A DNA stretch of 37,757 bases, from NCBI GenBank assembly GCA_017466825.1, contig JAFTTJ010000022.1:1-37757 (forward strand), read 5' to 3'. The notes under the pieces were generated by a model. It searched no databases. It saw nothing but the letters and a program-made list of their open reading frames with translations, and had not been told where the DNA came from. The position numbers and the translations under genes were made by a program. Source of the DNA: Clostridia bacterium. GTDB lineage: Bacteria; Bacillota; Clostridia; Christensenellales; Borkfalkiaceae. This document shows, piece after piece, positions 7,921-15,874 of this stretch (position 1 is the first letter of the stretch; each line of letters opens with the position of its first letter).

Positions 7921-8528
7921 TAAAAAACTCAATAGAAAAAGAAGTGGTTATCGAAAAGTCGCGCTTTATTGCTTATACTAAGATGACGCCGACGGAAGAA
8001 GACGCTAAGGCGTTTGTAGACTCTATCAAAAAAAAGCACCCCTTTGCAACTCACAACTGTTACGCCTACGTAACCGAAGGGGGCAAGGTAGCAAGGTTTT
8101 CCGACGACGGCGAACCGCAGGGCACGGCGGGTATCCCCATGCTCGAAGTTTTAAAAAATAGGGGGCTTAAAGATACAGCGGTCGTCGTTACCCGTTATTT
8201 TGGCGGGATTAAACTCGGCGCGGGCGGGCTCGTTAGGGCGTATTCGTCTACGACTTCTCTCGGGCTAGATACGGCTGGCGTTGAAGAAAACGTTTTGTCG
8301 AACGTATATAAAATTACCTTTGGCTACGACAAATATTCGTTATTTTTAAAGTTTATTGAAAAGTATAAACATAGCGTTATTTTTTCGGATTTTAACCAAG
8401 ACGTGCTAGTAAAAGTTGCCGTTCCTAGCCAAACAACTGACTTTTGCGACAAACTTATCGACTGTTTTTTGGGCAAAGTAGTAATTGAAGACGACGGGCA
8501 AACCTTCGTCGTTTACGGTGATTTATGA
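7896..8528 (+). CDS. YigZ/IMPACT family protein (UPF0029)
   Basis: A 210-residue member of the YigZ/YvyE family, related to eukaryotic IMPACT. The signature is clear: GEPQGTAGIPMLEVL followed by VVVTRYFGGIKLGAGGLVRA. The family has an RNase-like N-terminal fold and a C-terminal domain resembling elongation factor G domain IV, and is linked to ribosome-related functions; the exact role is unsettled. ATG 7896 puts the conserved KSRFIAY block at about residue 23, as usual. The last 4 bases overlap recX. Confidence 0.93.
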   Translation: MSINGYFRVKNSIEKEVVIEKSRFIAYTKMTPTEEDAKAFVDSIKKKHPFATHNCYAYVTEGGKVARFSDDGEPQGTAGIPMLEVLKNRGLKDTAVVVTRYFGGIKLGAGGLVRAYSSTTSLGLDTAGVEENVLSNVYKITFGYDKYSLFLKFIEKYKHSVIFSDFNQDVLVKVAVPSQTTDFCDKLIDCFLGKVVIEDDGQTFVVYGDL

Positions 8529-9148
8529 AAAAAATAACTGACATAAAACCGCAGGTTAAAGCGCCGACAAGGTGCAATATTTATTTAGATAACGTCTTTT
8601 ATTGTGGGCTAGAACTTGAAACCGTTATGAAAAACCGCCTTAAAATCGGTCAGGAAGTAGAGCCTAGTTTTTTAGACGAAATTCAATCCGAATCTGAACT
8701 TATCCAGGCTACGGAAAAGGCGCTCGCTTTGATTTCAAAGAGCCAAAAAACCCAAAAGCAGGTAAAGGACTACCTACTTAAAAAGGGGTATACCGAGTCC
8801 ACCGCCGAAAGGGTTATACAAAAACTTTTGGACTATAAATATTTATCCGACGGCGATTACGCAAGCCAATACGCCCGTTCTCAAAGTAAAACCAAGGGCA
8901 AAAAACTTATCGGTTTAGAACTTAGAAAAAGGGGCGTTTCGCAAGAAGATATATCCCAAGCGGTTGAAAATTTAGACGACCAAACCGAAGTTGCGGTTAA
9001 AGTTGCTCAAAAATACCTTAAAAATAAGCAAAAAGATAAGGCTAACACTTTTAAATGTTATAAATATTTGCTCTCTAAGGGCTTTGATTACGACGTGGCT
9101 AAAACCGCTGTCGAAAGGGTAGGAAGCATTGAAGACGATATACTTTGA
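8525..9148 (+). CDS. recX: Regulatory protein RecX
   Basis: RecX binds the RecA filament and modulates recombination and the SOS response. The 207-residue protein has a roughly 60-residue N-terminal domain, then tandem three-helix RecX repeats. These include QTQKQVKDYLLKKGYTE-like sequence, the SDGDYASQYARSQSKTKGKK block and LRKRGVSQEDISQAV. Its start overlaps the YigZ stop (ATGA) and its 3' end overlaps birA by 20 bases, so the three are translationally coupled. recA is not in the window. Confidence 0.93.
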   Translation: MKKITDIKPQVKAPTRCNIYLDNVFYCGLELETVMKNRLKIGQEVEPSFLDEIQSESELIQATEKALALISKSQKTQKQVKDYLLKKGYTESTAERVIQKLLDYKYLSDGDYASQYARSQSKTKGKKLIGLELRKRGVSQEDISQAVENLDDQTEVAVKVAQKYLKNKQKDKANTFKCYKYLLSKGFDYDVAKTAVERVGSIEDDIL

Positions 9149-9794
9149 AGAGATTTCTTCAACAAACGATTATCTTAAAAATTTAGATAGCGAAGAAGAC
9201 GTTTTGGCTATCGCAAAGCGTCAAACGGGCGGTCGAGGAACGAAAGGTCGCTCGTTTATTTCTGCCGAAGGGGGGGTGTATCTTTCACTTTTGCGCCTAA
9301 ACCCGTGTAAGGCGGAAGATTGCTTTTCGATTATGATGAATTCGGCCGTTGCGGTAGTTAAAACCCTGCACGCCTTTGATATAAAGGCAAAAATAAAATG
9401 GCCCAACGATATTTTGGTAGACGGCAAAAAAATTTGTGGTATTTTAATTGAAAACGTCTTTTCGGGCGAGATGGTCGCTCGCTCGATAGTCGGCATAGGA
9501 CTTAACGTAAACAACGACCTTGCCAAGGAAATTGAAGATATTGCAACTTCAACTAAAATCATTTTAAATAAAGAACTTTCACCCCCGACCGTAACGGCAA
9601 CGCTTTGCTATAATCTCTATCAAGACTACGGATTTGAAGATTACTCTCGCCACCTGCTTTTCGTCGGTGAAGAAGTGACGATAATCACTCAAAAGTCCGC
9701 CTATAAGGCGTTTATCGACCAAATACTGCCAAACGGCAACTTAAAGACAAAGGACGGGAAAGTGTTTTCGGCAGGTGAAATTTCAATACGGTAG
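9129..9794 (+). CDS. birA: Biotin--[acetyl-CoA-carboxylase] ligase without a DNA-binding domain
   Basis: The enzyme activates biotin to biotinyl-AMP and attaches it to a lysine of biotin carboxyl carrier domains. Seen are SSTND near the N-terminus, the GGRGTKGR biotin/ATP-binding loop (about residues 34-41), and KWPNDILVDGKKICGILIEN. It is 221 residues, lacking the N-terminal HTH of bifunctional BirA, so it should be enzyme only. The start is a TTG at 9129 preceded by AGGAAG inside the end of recX; no in-frame ATG would keep the N-terminal substrate motifs. A terminator follows. Confidence 0.92.
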   Translation: MKTIYFEEISSTNDYLKNLDSEEDVLAIAKRQTGGRGTKGRSFISAEGGVYLSLLRLNPCKAEDCFSIMMNSAVAVVKTLHAFDIKAKIKWPNDILVDGKKICGILIENVFSGEMVARSIVGIGLNVNNDLAKEIEDIATSTKIILNKELSPPTVTATLCYNLYQDYGFEDYSRHLLFVGEEVTIITQKSAYKAFIDQILPNGNLKTKDGKVFSAGEISIR

Positions 9795-9801
9795 TACTAA
9801 G

Positions 9802-9836
9802 AAAGTCTTTTCTTTATTCAAAAGAAAAGACTTTTT
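9802..9836 (+). terminator. Intrinsic terminator after birA
   Basis: A 14-bp stem (AAAGTCTTTTCTTT / AAAGAAAAGACTTT) has a short loop and is followed by further T. It closes the gene run that begins at 5225. Confidence 0.9.
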
Positions 9837-9873
9837 ATATGCTAGCAATTTACAAAAATTTTACGTTGCAGAA

Positions 9874-9902
9874 TTGCCTTTGTTATCAAATCATAGTATA
9901 AT
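9874..9902 (+). promoter_or_regulatory. Promoter of the two-component system
   Basis: TTGCCT (9874-9879), 17-base spacer, TATAAT (9897-9902). The start codon of the regulator is only 18 bases past the -10, so the leader is very short. Confidence 0.8.
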
Positions 9903-9919
9903 AGATTAAAGGAGTGATT

Positions 9920-10582
9920 ATGAAGAGTTTAATTTATATCGTAGAAGACGACGAAGGAATAAGAGCGGTATACGAAGGCGCTTTTGAAGGCATTTATAAA
10001 GTTAAGAGTTTTGAACGGGCTAGCGATTTTTTTGAAGAGTATGAAAAAGTTCAACCCGATTTAGTAATTTTGGACTTGATGCTACCTGATATGGACGGCA
10101 ACGCTATTTTGAAAAAGATTAGGGAAACTAACGAGCGCATGCCCGTAATTATCGTGAGCGCAAAGACTGACGAAACGAGTTTTGTTGACGGCTTAAACGA
10201 CGGCGCGGACGATTATATGGCAAAACCTTTTTCAGTTAAAGAACTTATAGCAAGGGTAAATACTAATTTAAGGCGCGCAAGTTTATATTTTACTCAAGCC
10301 GAAGGCTTTACGTTGGACTCGAATTTATTCAAGGCGTTTTACCAAGGAAAGGATTTGGGGCTAACTTTAAAGGAATTTAATTTATTAAAAACGCTTGTGC
10401 AAAAGGGTGGACGAACGGTTACTAGAGAAGAACTTTTTAAAGACGTTTGGGGTGAAAATTTTATTGGCGAAACCCGTACGGTAGACGTGCACGTGGCGTC
10501 GCTTAGAGATAAAATAAACGGTGCGGGCGGTGTAAATAAAATCGTTACCGTGCGCGGTGTGGGATATAGGTTTGAAAACTGA
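9920..10582 (+). CDS. OmpR/PhoB-family response regulator
   Basis: A 220-residue response regulator. The receiver domain has the acidic pair D10/D11, phospho-acceptor D52 in LVILDLMLPDMDG, S80 and K102 in MAKPF. The C-terminal winged-helix domain ends in the typical TVRGVGYRFEN. I chose ATG 9920, which has AAGGAG five bases upstream, over an in-frame GTG at 9914 that would overlap that Shine-Dalgarno. Its stop overlaps the kinase ATG by one base, so the two are translated together. The signal and target genes cannot be read from the sequence. Confidence 0.93.
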   Translation: MKSLIYIVEDDEGIRAVYEGAFEGIYKVKSFERASDFFEEYEKVQPDLVILDLMLPDMDGNAILKKIRETNERMPVIIVSAKTDETSFVDGLNDGADDYMAKPFSVKELIARVNTNLRRASLYFTQAEGFTLDSNLFKAFYQGKDLGLTLKEFNLLKTLVQKGGRTVTREELFKDVWGENFIGETRTVDVHVASLRDKINGAGGVNKIVTVRGVGYRFEN

Positions 10583-12285
10583 TGAAAGGTAAGATATTTT
10601 TAAGATTTTTTATCATAACGGCGCTAACCGCCCTAGTCGTATTTTTGGTCGGGCTTTTAGCCGTGTCGATAACGACTAATAATTTAGTTAAAGAAAGGTT
10701 GCAAGCCGAAACGAGATTGGTGTGCTTACTCGTCAATGAAGAAAGCGATTACAACAAGTTTGAAGCCTACTTCAATAACGACGAATTCCGTACGACTATT
10801 ATTGATTTAAACGGTGACGTTTTACACGAAAGCGACGTAAACGAAAGCCTTGAAAACCACTCTAACCGACAGGAATTTATACTTGCATTACAAGGCAAAA
10901 GTGAGCCTATAGAGCGATATTCGGACACTTTGAAATGCAATATGACCTATTACGCGCAAATGACAACGCTAAATAGCGGTGAACAAATAGTAATAAGGCT
11001 CGCGCTAAAAAGCAGTTTTATTTCAGACTACGCGCTAGTTACTTTGCCCCTTCTTGCCGTGGTGCTTATAGCAACTCTCGTAGCATCCGTCGTGTTTGCA
11101 ACTATGCAGGCAAAAACGGTTGCAAACTGCATTAACGAAGTTGGAAAAAGCCTTAAGAGTTTAAACGAAGGAACGTATCTTCCTATAAGCGCCGACGCTA
11201 GCGATAAAGAATTAGTCGCCGTTTACGACCAAATTAACGAACTGAGCGTTTCGCTACTTTCGTATATAGTAAAGGAAGAATTAGAGCGTAAAAAACTCGA
11301 TTCGGTGCTTTCAAACGTTTCGCAAGGCATAATTGCGCTAACTCAAAAAAACACAATCGCCTTCGTCAATAAATCGGCAAAACAACTATTCCTTGCACAA
11401 GAAGACTTAAACAAAAAGCATATTTCTTTATTGATTAAAGACGACGAACTTTGTAAAAAGATAGAGGGGCTTTTAGGAGAAGATATCATTTTTGAAAGCG
11501 AATTTTGCCAAAAAATACTTTCAATTTCGCTTAAAAAGACGGTCGACAGCACGCTTACGCGCACTTTTTCAAATATTATAATCATAACCGACGTAACTAT
11601 CGAAAAACAAATCGCAAAGCAAAAAAGCGAGTTTTTTGCAAACGCTTCTCACGAACTCAAAACGCCCGTTACCGTTATGCAAGGGCTTTCGGAAATTTTA
11701 CTTGAAAAGAATTTAGACGAGTTTACTCACGGTCAAATCGAGCGTATTTATAAGGAAAGTCAGCGCCTTTCCGCGCTTATTTCGGACATGCTAAAACTTA
11801 GCAAATTAGAGCGTGATAAGCAGTCCGCCGACGAGCGTGAAACTGTTGAAATTAAAAAGGTTACGGAAGAAGTTTTAAACGAACTTTCACCCAAAATCAC
11901 GCAAAAGCAAATTGCCGTTAGCGTAGTCGGCGAAGGCTCGTTATTTGCCACACAAAAGCACGTTTACGAACTTATAGGCAACCTTTTGTCTAATGCGATA
12001 AATTATAATAAGGTTGGCGGAAAGGTCGAAACGCGAATAATTAGCGAAAAAGATTTGCTCGCGATAGAAGTTGAAGATACGGGTATCGGCATAGAGAGCG
12101 AGCATATACCAAGACTTTGCGAACGCTTTTATAGAGTAGATAAATCACGCTCGAAAAAGACGGGTGGAACGGGGCTTGGACTTGCAATCGTCAAGCACGT
12201 TTGCGCCCTTTACGGCGGTGAAATAACCATACGAAGTCAGGTAGGCAAAGGCACTATCGTAAGGATTGAAATACCAAAAAGATAA
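10582..12285 (+). CDS. PhoR-like sensor histidine kinase
   Basis: A 567-residue membrane kinase that phosphorylates the regulator encoded just upstream. TM1 is about 9-31, an extracytoplasmic sensor domain covers about 32-150, and TM2 is about 151-173. A linker (HAMP-like position) and a PAS-like domain at about 235-345 follow. The HisKA block has the phospho-acceptor H357 in ASHELKTPVTVMQG. The HATPase has the N box (NLLSNAINYNK), DTGIGIES and GGTGLGLAIVKH. The architecture is that of PhoR/WalK-type kinases; phosphate sensing is not shown. Confidence 0.93.
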   Translation: MKGKIFLRFFIITALTALVVFLVGLLAVSITTNNLVKERLQAETRLVCLLVNEESDYNKFEAYFNNDEFRTTIIDLNGDVLHESDVNESLENHSNRQEFILALQGKSEPIERYSDTLKCNMTYYAQMTTLNSGEQIVIRLALKSSFISDYALVTLPLLAVVLIATLVASVVFATMQAKTVANCINEVGKSLKSLNEGTYLPISADASDKELVAVYDQINELSVSLLSYIVKEELERKKLDSVLSNVSQGIIALTQKNTIAFVNKSAKQLFLAQEDLNKKHISLLIKDDELCKKIEGLLGEDIIFESEFCQKILSISLKKTVDSTLTRTFSNIIIITDVTIEKQIAKQKSEFFANASHELKTPVTVMQGLSEILLEKNLDEFTHGQIERIYKESQRLSALISDMLKLSKLERDKQSADERETVEIKKVTEEVLNELSPKITQKQIAVSVVGEGSLFATQKHVYELIGNLLSNAINYNKVGGKVETRIISEKDLLAIEVEDTGIGIESEHIPRLCERFYRVDKSRSKKTGGTGLGLAIVKHVCALYGGEITIRSQVGKGTIVRIEIPKR

Positions 12286-12298
12286 ATAGCGGTAAAAA

Positions 12299-12326
12299 AA
12301 GCGGTCGACCTATTGGGCGACCGCTT
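12299..12326. terminator. Hairpin after the histidine kinase
   Basis: AAGCGGTCG / CGACCGCTT is a 9-bp stem; TGCGTTTTA follows. It is the first of two stems between convergent genes. Confidence 0.6.
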
Positions 12327-12340
12327 GCGTTTTATGCTTT

Positions 12341-12370
12341 AAAAGCCTTCCCCGCTTGGGGAAGGCTTTT
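12341..12370. terminator. Strong bidirectional terminator
   Basis: A perfect 13-bp stem AAAAGCCTTCCCC / GGGGAAGGCTTTT has a GCTT loop and A/T tracts on both sides. It can serve the kinase gene (+) and the SPFH/RHH operon (-). Confidence 0.9.
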
Positions 12371-12403
12371 AACGTATTCTGATTATAAACGTTAAACCCA
12401 CGC

Positions 12404-12577
12404 TTATTTATCTTCTTGTTTGCCTTTTGATTTCTTTCTTTTTTTAACGCACTCGTTAAGCAAAAATTCTATTTGCCCGTTTACTGAGCGGAAGTCGTCT
12501 TCTGCCCAGCGCATAAGGTCGTCGTATAATTTTTCGCTTATTCGTAGGGCGATTTGTTTCTTTCCGCCGTCAGTCAT
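12404..12577 (-). CDS. Small ribbon-helix-helix (Arc-like) protein
   Basis: The gene encodes 57 residues, beginning MTDGGKKQIALRISEKLYDD and ending in a Lys-rich tail. The pattern of a short beta strand (KQIALRI), helix (EKLYDDLMRWAEDD) and second helix (SVNGQIEFLLNECV) is that of Arc/MetJ-type ribbon-helix-helix DNA-binding proteins. It begins one base after the stop of the SPFH gene, so the two form an operon. It could autoregulate the operon through the direct repeats at 13683-13701. It is too short for length-filtered ORF calling. Confidence 0.82.
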   Translation of the reverse strand: MTDGGKKQIALRISEKLYDDLMRWAEDDFRSVNGQIEFLLNECVKKRKKSKGKQEDK

Positions 12578-12578
12578 T

Positions 12579-13580
12579 TTAGTACAAACTTCCCGAATTT
12601 ACTACGGGTTGAGCGTCGCGGTTACCGCAAAGAACAACCAAAAGATTTGAAACCATTGCCGCTTTTCTCTCTTCGTCGAGTTCAACGCAACCGCTGTCTT
12701 TAAGTCTTGCAAGCGCCATTTCAACCATGCCCACAGCGCCGTCAACGATCATCTTTCTCGCGTCGATAATAGCCGACGCTTGTTGGCGCTGAAGCATAAC
12801 TGCGGCGATTTCGGGCGCGTACGCAAGGTAGGTGATGCGCGCTTCGATAATTTCAATGCCCGCGTCGTTTACTCTTGACTGAATCTCATCCTTAATTCTG
12901 TTTGCAACGACTTCGCTCGAACCCCTTAAACTGCCTTCGTCGGCAACGCCGTCACCGGTCGTGTCAACGCCGGGCGCAACGTCGTAGGGGTAAATTTTTA
13001 CGATATTTCTGAGCGCGCTATCGCATTGAAGGGATAAATATTCCTTGTAGTTGTCTACGTTGAAAACGGCTTTAGCCGTGTCAACAACCTTCCACATAAC
13101 TGCAATTCCTATTTCAACGGGGTTGCCAAGGCAGTCGTTGATTTTTTGACGGGAATTGTTTAACGTCATTATCTTTAAGGAAATCTTTTTGTCAACGAAA
13201 GGCGTGGGCGAGCCTTCCGTGTCGATTGAAAATATCGATTCTTTCTTTTTGACGTCACCGCTTTGCGAAAGTTTAGTGTCCGCAGCGGGGTTTACTGCCG
13301 AGCAAAAGGGGTTTACCGCGTAAAAACCTTCGCCTTTGAGCGTGCCTACGTATTGACCGAAAAGGGTAAGCACGAGCGCTTCGTTAGGCTTTAAAATTTT
13401 AAGACCGACGAGCGGTATCCAGCTTATACAAGCGATAACCGCGCCTATTATTATAAAGACGGGGTTTTCGTTGTCTGAAATGCCGAAAACAAAAACCGCA
13501 ACGCCTATTAAAATAGCAATAACGCAACAAACTAGAGTTGCCATACCGTGTTTTTTGTCGTTAAGAACTTTTTCCTGCAT
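12579..13580 (-). CDS. SPFH/band-7 domain membrane protein
   Basis: A 333-residue protein with two N-terminal membrane segments (about 13-33 and 40-60). An SPFH (stomatin/prohibitin/flotillin/HflK) domain starts near LKPNEALVLTLFGQYVGTLKGEGF and runs to about 270, with a helical C-terminus (LQRQQASAIIDARKM) typical of band-7 oligomers. The family organises membrane microdomains or protease complexes; this subgroup's role is unknown. A good Shine-Dalgarno (AAGGAG) precedes its ATG. The leader contains two small hairpins and a parS-like site. Confidence 0.88.
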   Translation of the reverse strand: MQEKVLNDKKHGMATLVCCVIAILIGVAVFVFGISDNENPVFIIIGAVIACISWIPLVGLKILKPNEALVLTLFGQYVGTLKGEGFYAVNPFCSAVNPAADTKLSQSGDVKKKESIFSIDTEGSPTPFVDKKISLKIMTLNNSRQKINDCLGNPVEIGIAVMWKVVDTAKAVFNVDNYKEYLSLQCDSALRNIVKIYPYDVAPGVDTTGDGVADEGSLRGSSEVVANRIKDEIQSRVNDAGIEIIEARITYLAYAPEIAAVMLQRQQASAIIDARKMIVDGAVGMVEMALARLKDSGCVELDEERKAAMVSNLLVVLCGNRDAQPVVNSGSLY

Positions 13581-13663
13581 AGTTTTCTCCTTTTTGAAAA
13601 TTTATTTTAGGCAAAAGCGCCTAAAAATGATTATTTTTGGGCTTATTGCCCTACTAATGATAA

Positions 13664-13679
13664 AGTTACACGTGAAACT
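13664..13679. promoter_or_regulatory. Candidate parS site 2
   Basis: AGTTACACGTGAAACT matches the TGTTNCACGTGAAACA parS consensus except at its two end bases. It lies in the leader of the SPFH gene. Confidence 0.65.
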
Positions 13680-13682
13680 AAC

Positions 13683-13701
13683 GATATCATTTTGATATCA
13701 T
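13683..13701. promoter_or_regulatory. Direct-repeat operator candidate of the SPFH/RHH operon
   Basis: GATATCAT occurs twice with a 3-base gap (11-base period), immediately downstream of the minus-strand -10. Each half is itself palindromic. Ribbon-helix-helix repressors often bind such short tandem repeats. Confidence 0.5.
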
Positions 13702-13702
13702 A

Positions 13703-13731
13703 ATAATACACCATATTTTATGAATTGTCAA
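13703..13731 (-). promoter_or_regulatory. Promoter of the SPFH/RHH operon
   Basis: On the minus strand, TTGACA (13731-13726) is followed by 17 bases and TATTAT (13708-13703). The leader is about 115 nt. Confidence 0.85.
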
Positions 13732-13775
13732 TACTTTTCGTTAAAAATTTACCAAAATATTTTTCGCAAAAAAAT

Positions 13776-13797
13776 AAAGGGCAGTCACCTGCCCTTT
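13776..13797 (-). terminator. Terminator of the repeat lipoprotein gene
   Basis: AAAGGGCAG / CTGCCCTTT form a 9-bp stem with a 4-base loop. On the minus strand it is followed by ATTTTTTT, just past the stop at 13805. Confidence 0.88.
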
Positions 13798-13804
13798 AAA
13801 TAGG

Positions 13805-15427
13805 TTATAAATATAAGGTCGTTATATCGGGATAGATTACGGTATAATAATAATCTTTAATATAGTAGTCTTTTTCATAATAAGAGCCTGTGCCGTACCA
13901 ACAAGAATAAAAATCGCCTTTTATATCAAAAGTTTTTGTGAACTCAAAGTCTTTGTATGAACTAGTAACGTTATTGAATACTTCCTTTCCTAACAAATAA
14001 TTTGAACTTACCGTTTTTTCGGAATAAAAATCAACGAAGAATTTTTCAGTCGTAGTACTTTCAACGTATAGTTTCACATGCCATTTTATCGTAACGGTTA
14101 CGAGTTCTTCTTTCGGGAAAAAATGAGAATAATTAAATTTATAACAACAATTATCAAAAGTGCTATTTTCCACAGACGGTTTTTTTGTTAAAATACATTT
14201 TTGAGTGTTGCTAGGAATTTCTATAACGGTTTCTTCTAAAGCCTTATACCAACCCGCTTTAAGGTGAACGCTTGTAGAAGGCATAGCGGTACTCTCATAT
14301 TTTGATTTATCTTGCGTATACCAACCGGCAAAAATAAAGCCGTCTTTTTGGGGCGCTGGCAAAACGATACTTTCTTCACTTGGTTTAGAAACGTCTTGTA
14401 CGTCGCTACCGCCGTTTTCGTCAAAAATAAGCTTTGCTTGCCACTTAGCCGATAAAGTTATGCTTTGAGTAGGCATAGCGGTTAAATCGGTTACGTTTCC
14501 ACTATTATCAAGCCACTCGACAAATAAATAATCTTCTTTTTGTGGAATAGGTAATGAAATAGGCGTATTAGCGGTTGCAATTATAGGCGCAATTTGTTTA
14601 CCGCCGTTAACGTTAAACTCAATTACAGGGGCAAATTCTACGGCGTAAAGAGTGGTATCTTCAATAATTTTACCTGTAAAAACGTGGCTTTTATCTTCGT
14701 CGTTTTCTTCTGTTGACCAAGTTAAAACCCCATTTCCGCCAACTCTCGTTTGGTATAAAATATCTTTGACGTCACTGCCGTACGCAACCTGTATTTCTTC
14801 ACTTGCAACGCCGTTGCCAAAATTGAAAACGACGGTATGTTTTTCGGTTTCAAAACCTGCGTATAAATAAATGGTATCGCCCGAAAGGTCAAAAACCGTT
14901 TCGTTTACAAGGTTTTTCATGGGAATTTCGCCGTATCTGTCGGCAACTTGTACGCCGTCGCAGCTGGGTTTAGTAAACCAACCCAAAAAAGTTTTATGCT
15001 CTAATTCAAGCCCAAGCGGTAAATTTGTTATTAAGGAATCGTAACTCACCGTCATTGAGCGATCTCCCGTTACGGGCGCGCCTTGATAATCTAAAACAAG
15101 AGTATATTCCTTTGCTTTAAAATGTGGAAAAAGTACGGTGTTTTGATTTCCCCTAAACGGGAAAAGCGCGTTGCCGTTTTCGTCAACGTATTGCCGACCG
15201 CCCGTTTTCGTTTCAAAAAGGCCAATAAAATCATACCCGTGTTTTTCGGGAATTTCGTCGAGCGAATAGAGAGCGTCAGTCGTAACGGTAATAGAATGCA
15301 CCCCAGCGTCGTCGGTGTATTGTATAACGTATTCGGACTGGATTGACTCTTCACCGCAACTAAAAGCGGTAGAAAATAGCAATATAACCGCAACAAAAAC
15401 TGCAATTTTTGATAAAAACTTTTTCAA
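13805..15427 (-). CDS. Lipoprotein with Listeria/Bacteroides-type (InlB B) repeats
   Basis: A 540-residue exported lipoprotein with a signal peptide and lipobox TAFSC (Cys about 24). Several InlB B-repeat/Flg_new modules are readable by their paired strands and the GxxFxGWxT / TLYAxW pattern. Examples are HGYDFIGLF, KTFLGWFTKPSCDG, YLFVEWLDNSG and GFIFAGWYTQDKS, spread over about residues 35-405. The C-terminal 130 residues form a separate Tyr-rich region I do not recognise. Such repeats occur in surface proteins; the ligand is unknown. It is divergently transcribed from an XRE regulator with operator-like sequence in its promoter. Confidence 0.85.
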   Translation of the reverse strand: MKKFLSKIAVFVAVILLFSTAFSCGEESIQSEYVIQYTDDAGVHSITVTTDALYSLDEIPEKHGYDFIGLFETKTGGRQYVDENGNALFPFRGNQNTVLFPHFKAKEYTLVLDYQGAPVTGDRSMTVSYDSLITNLPLGLELEHKTFLGWFTKPSCDGVQVADRYGEIPMKNLVNETVFDLSGDTIYLYAGFETEKHTVVFNFGNGVASEEIQVAYGSDVKDILYQTRVGGNGVLTWSTEENDEDKSHVFTGKIIEDTTLYAVEFAPVIEFNVNGGKQIAPIIATANTPISLPIPQKEDYLFVEWLDNSGNVTDLTAMPTQSITLSAKWQAKLIFDENGGSDVQDVSKPSEESIVLPAPQKDGFIFAGWYTQDKSKYESTAMPSTSVHLKAGWYKALEETVIEIPSNTQKCILTKKPSVENSTFDNCCYKFNYSHFFPKEELVTVTIKWHVKLYVESTTTEKFFVDFYSEKTVSSNYLLGKEVFNNVTSSYKDFEFTKTFDIKGDFYSCWYGTGSYYEKDYYIKDYYYTVIYPDITTLYL

Positions 15428-15464
15428 TTTTCCTTTCTCCTATTTTATAATTTGCGCAAAAGCG

Positions 15465-15524
15465 CTTATCAAAATTATACCACTCAGTATATTGAGCGTC
15501 AACTATTTTATTAAATATATTGAG
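15465..15524. promoter_or_regulatory. Divergent promoter/operator between the lipoprotein and XRE genes
   Basis: On the minus strand TTGACG and TATAAT are separated by exactly 17 bases. The spacer carries the near-palindrome CTCAATATACTGAG. The half-site TATATTGAG occurs at 15488-15496 and again at 15516-15524 on the plus strand, just where the XRE gene begins. This is the layout expected for a repressor controlling the lipoprotein gene and itself. Confidence 0.65.
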
Positions 15525-15729
15525 TATAATTTTTGCTGATAGAATGTTAGAACAGAGAAAAGAAAAGGGGATAAGCCAAGCGCCCCTTTTAAAAGCAATA
15601 GGCGTAAGTTACGCCGTAGTATGTTATTGGGAAACGGACAGAAGCGTGCCTACTGCGCCGAATCTCGTTAAAATAGCCGACTTTTTCGACGTGTCCGTCG
15701 ACTATCTTTTAGGAAGAACGGACTTTTAA
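15520..15729 (+). CDS. Small XRE-family HTH regulator
   Basis: A 69-residue single-domain Cro/CI-type repressor. It reads MSIIFADRMLEQRKEKGISQ at the N-terminus, then the recognition region (GVSYAVVCYWETDRSVP) and the closing FFDVSVDYLLGRTDF. The TTG at 15520 gives the usual FADR-LxxxR start of the family. An in-frame ATG at 15544 would drop it, though a TATAAT at 15525-15530 hints that transcription could begin near that ATG. Neither start has a clear Shine-Dalgarno. It probably represses the divergent lipoprotein gene. Confidence 0.78.
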   Translation: MSIIFADRMLEQRKEKGISQAPLLKAIGVSYAVVCYWETDRSVPTAPNLVKIADFFDVSVDYLLGRTDF

Positions 15730-15740
15730 ATAGTTTATAA

Positions 15741-15770
15741 AAAACTGCTCTATTCAAGAGCAGTTTTTTT
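15741..15770 (+). terminator. Terminator of the XRE gene
   Basis: AAAACTGCTCT / AGAGCAGTTTT form an 11-bp stem followed by TTTT. Confidence 0.9.
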
Positions 15771-15834
15771 GATATAATGATTTTGCCACTTTGCACCTAT
15801 GTCAACAAATAATTCGCGTTTGGCATATTCGACT

Positions 15835-15874
15835 AAAAAGCCGTCTATAAGTTGATTATTCGGGTTTTTGATAG
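15835..15874 (+). repeat. 40-bp dispersed element, copy over the HNH stop codon
   Basis: The core CTATAAGTTGATTATTCG is preceded by AAAAAG and followed by GGGTTTTTG, as in the other copies. The last codons and stop of the minus-strand HNH gene lie inside it. Confidence 0.55.
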
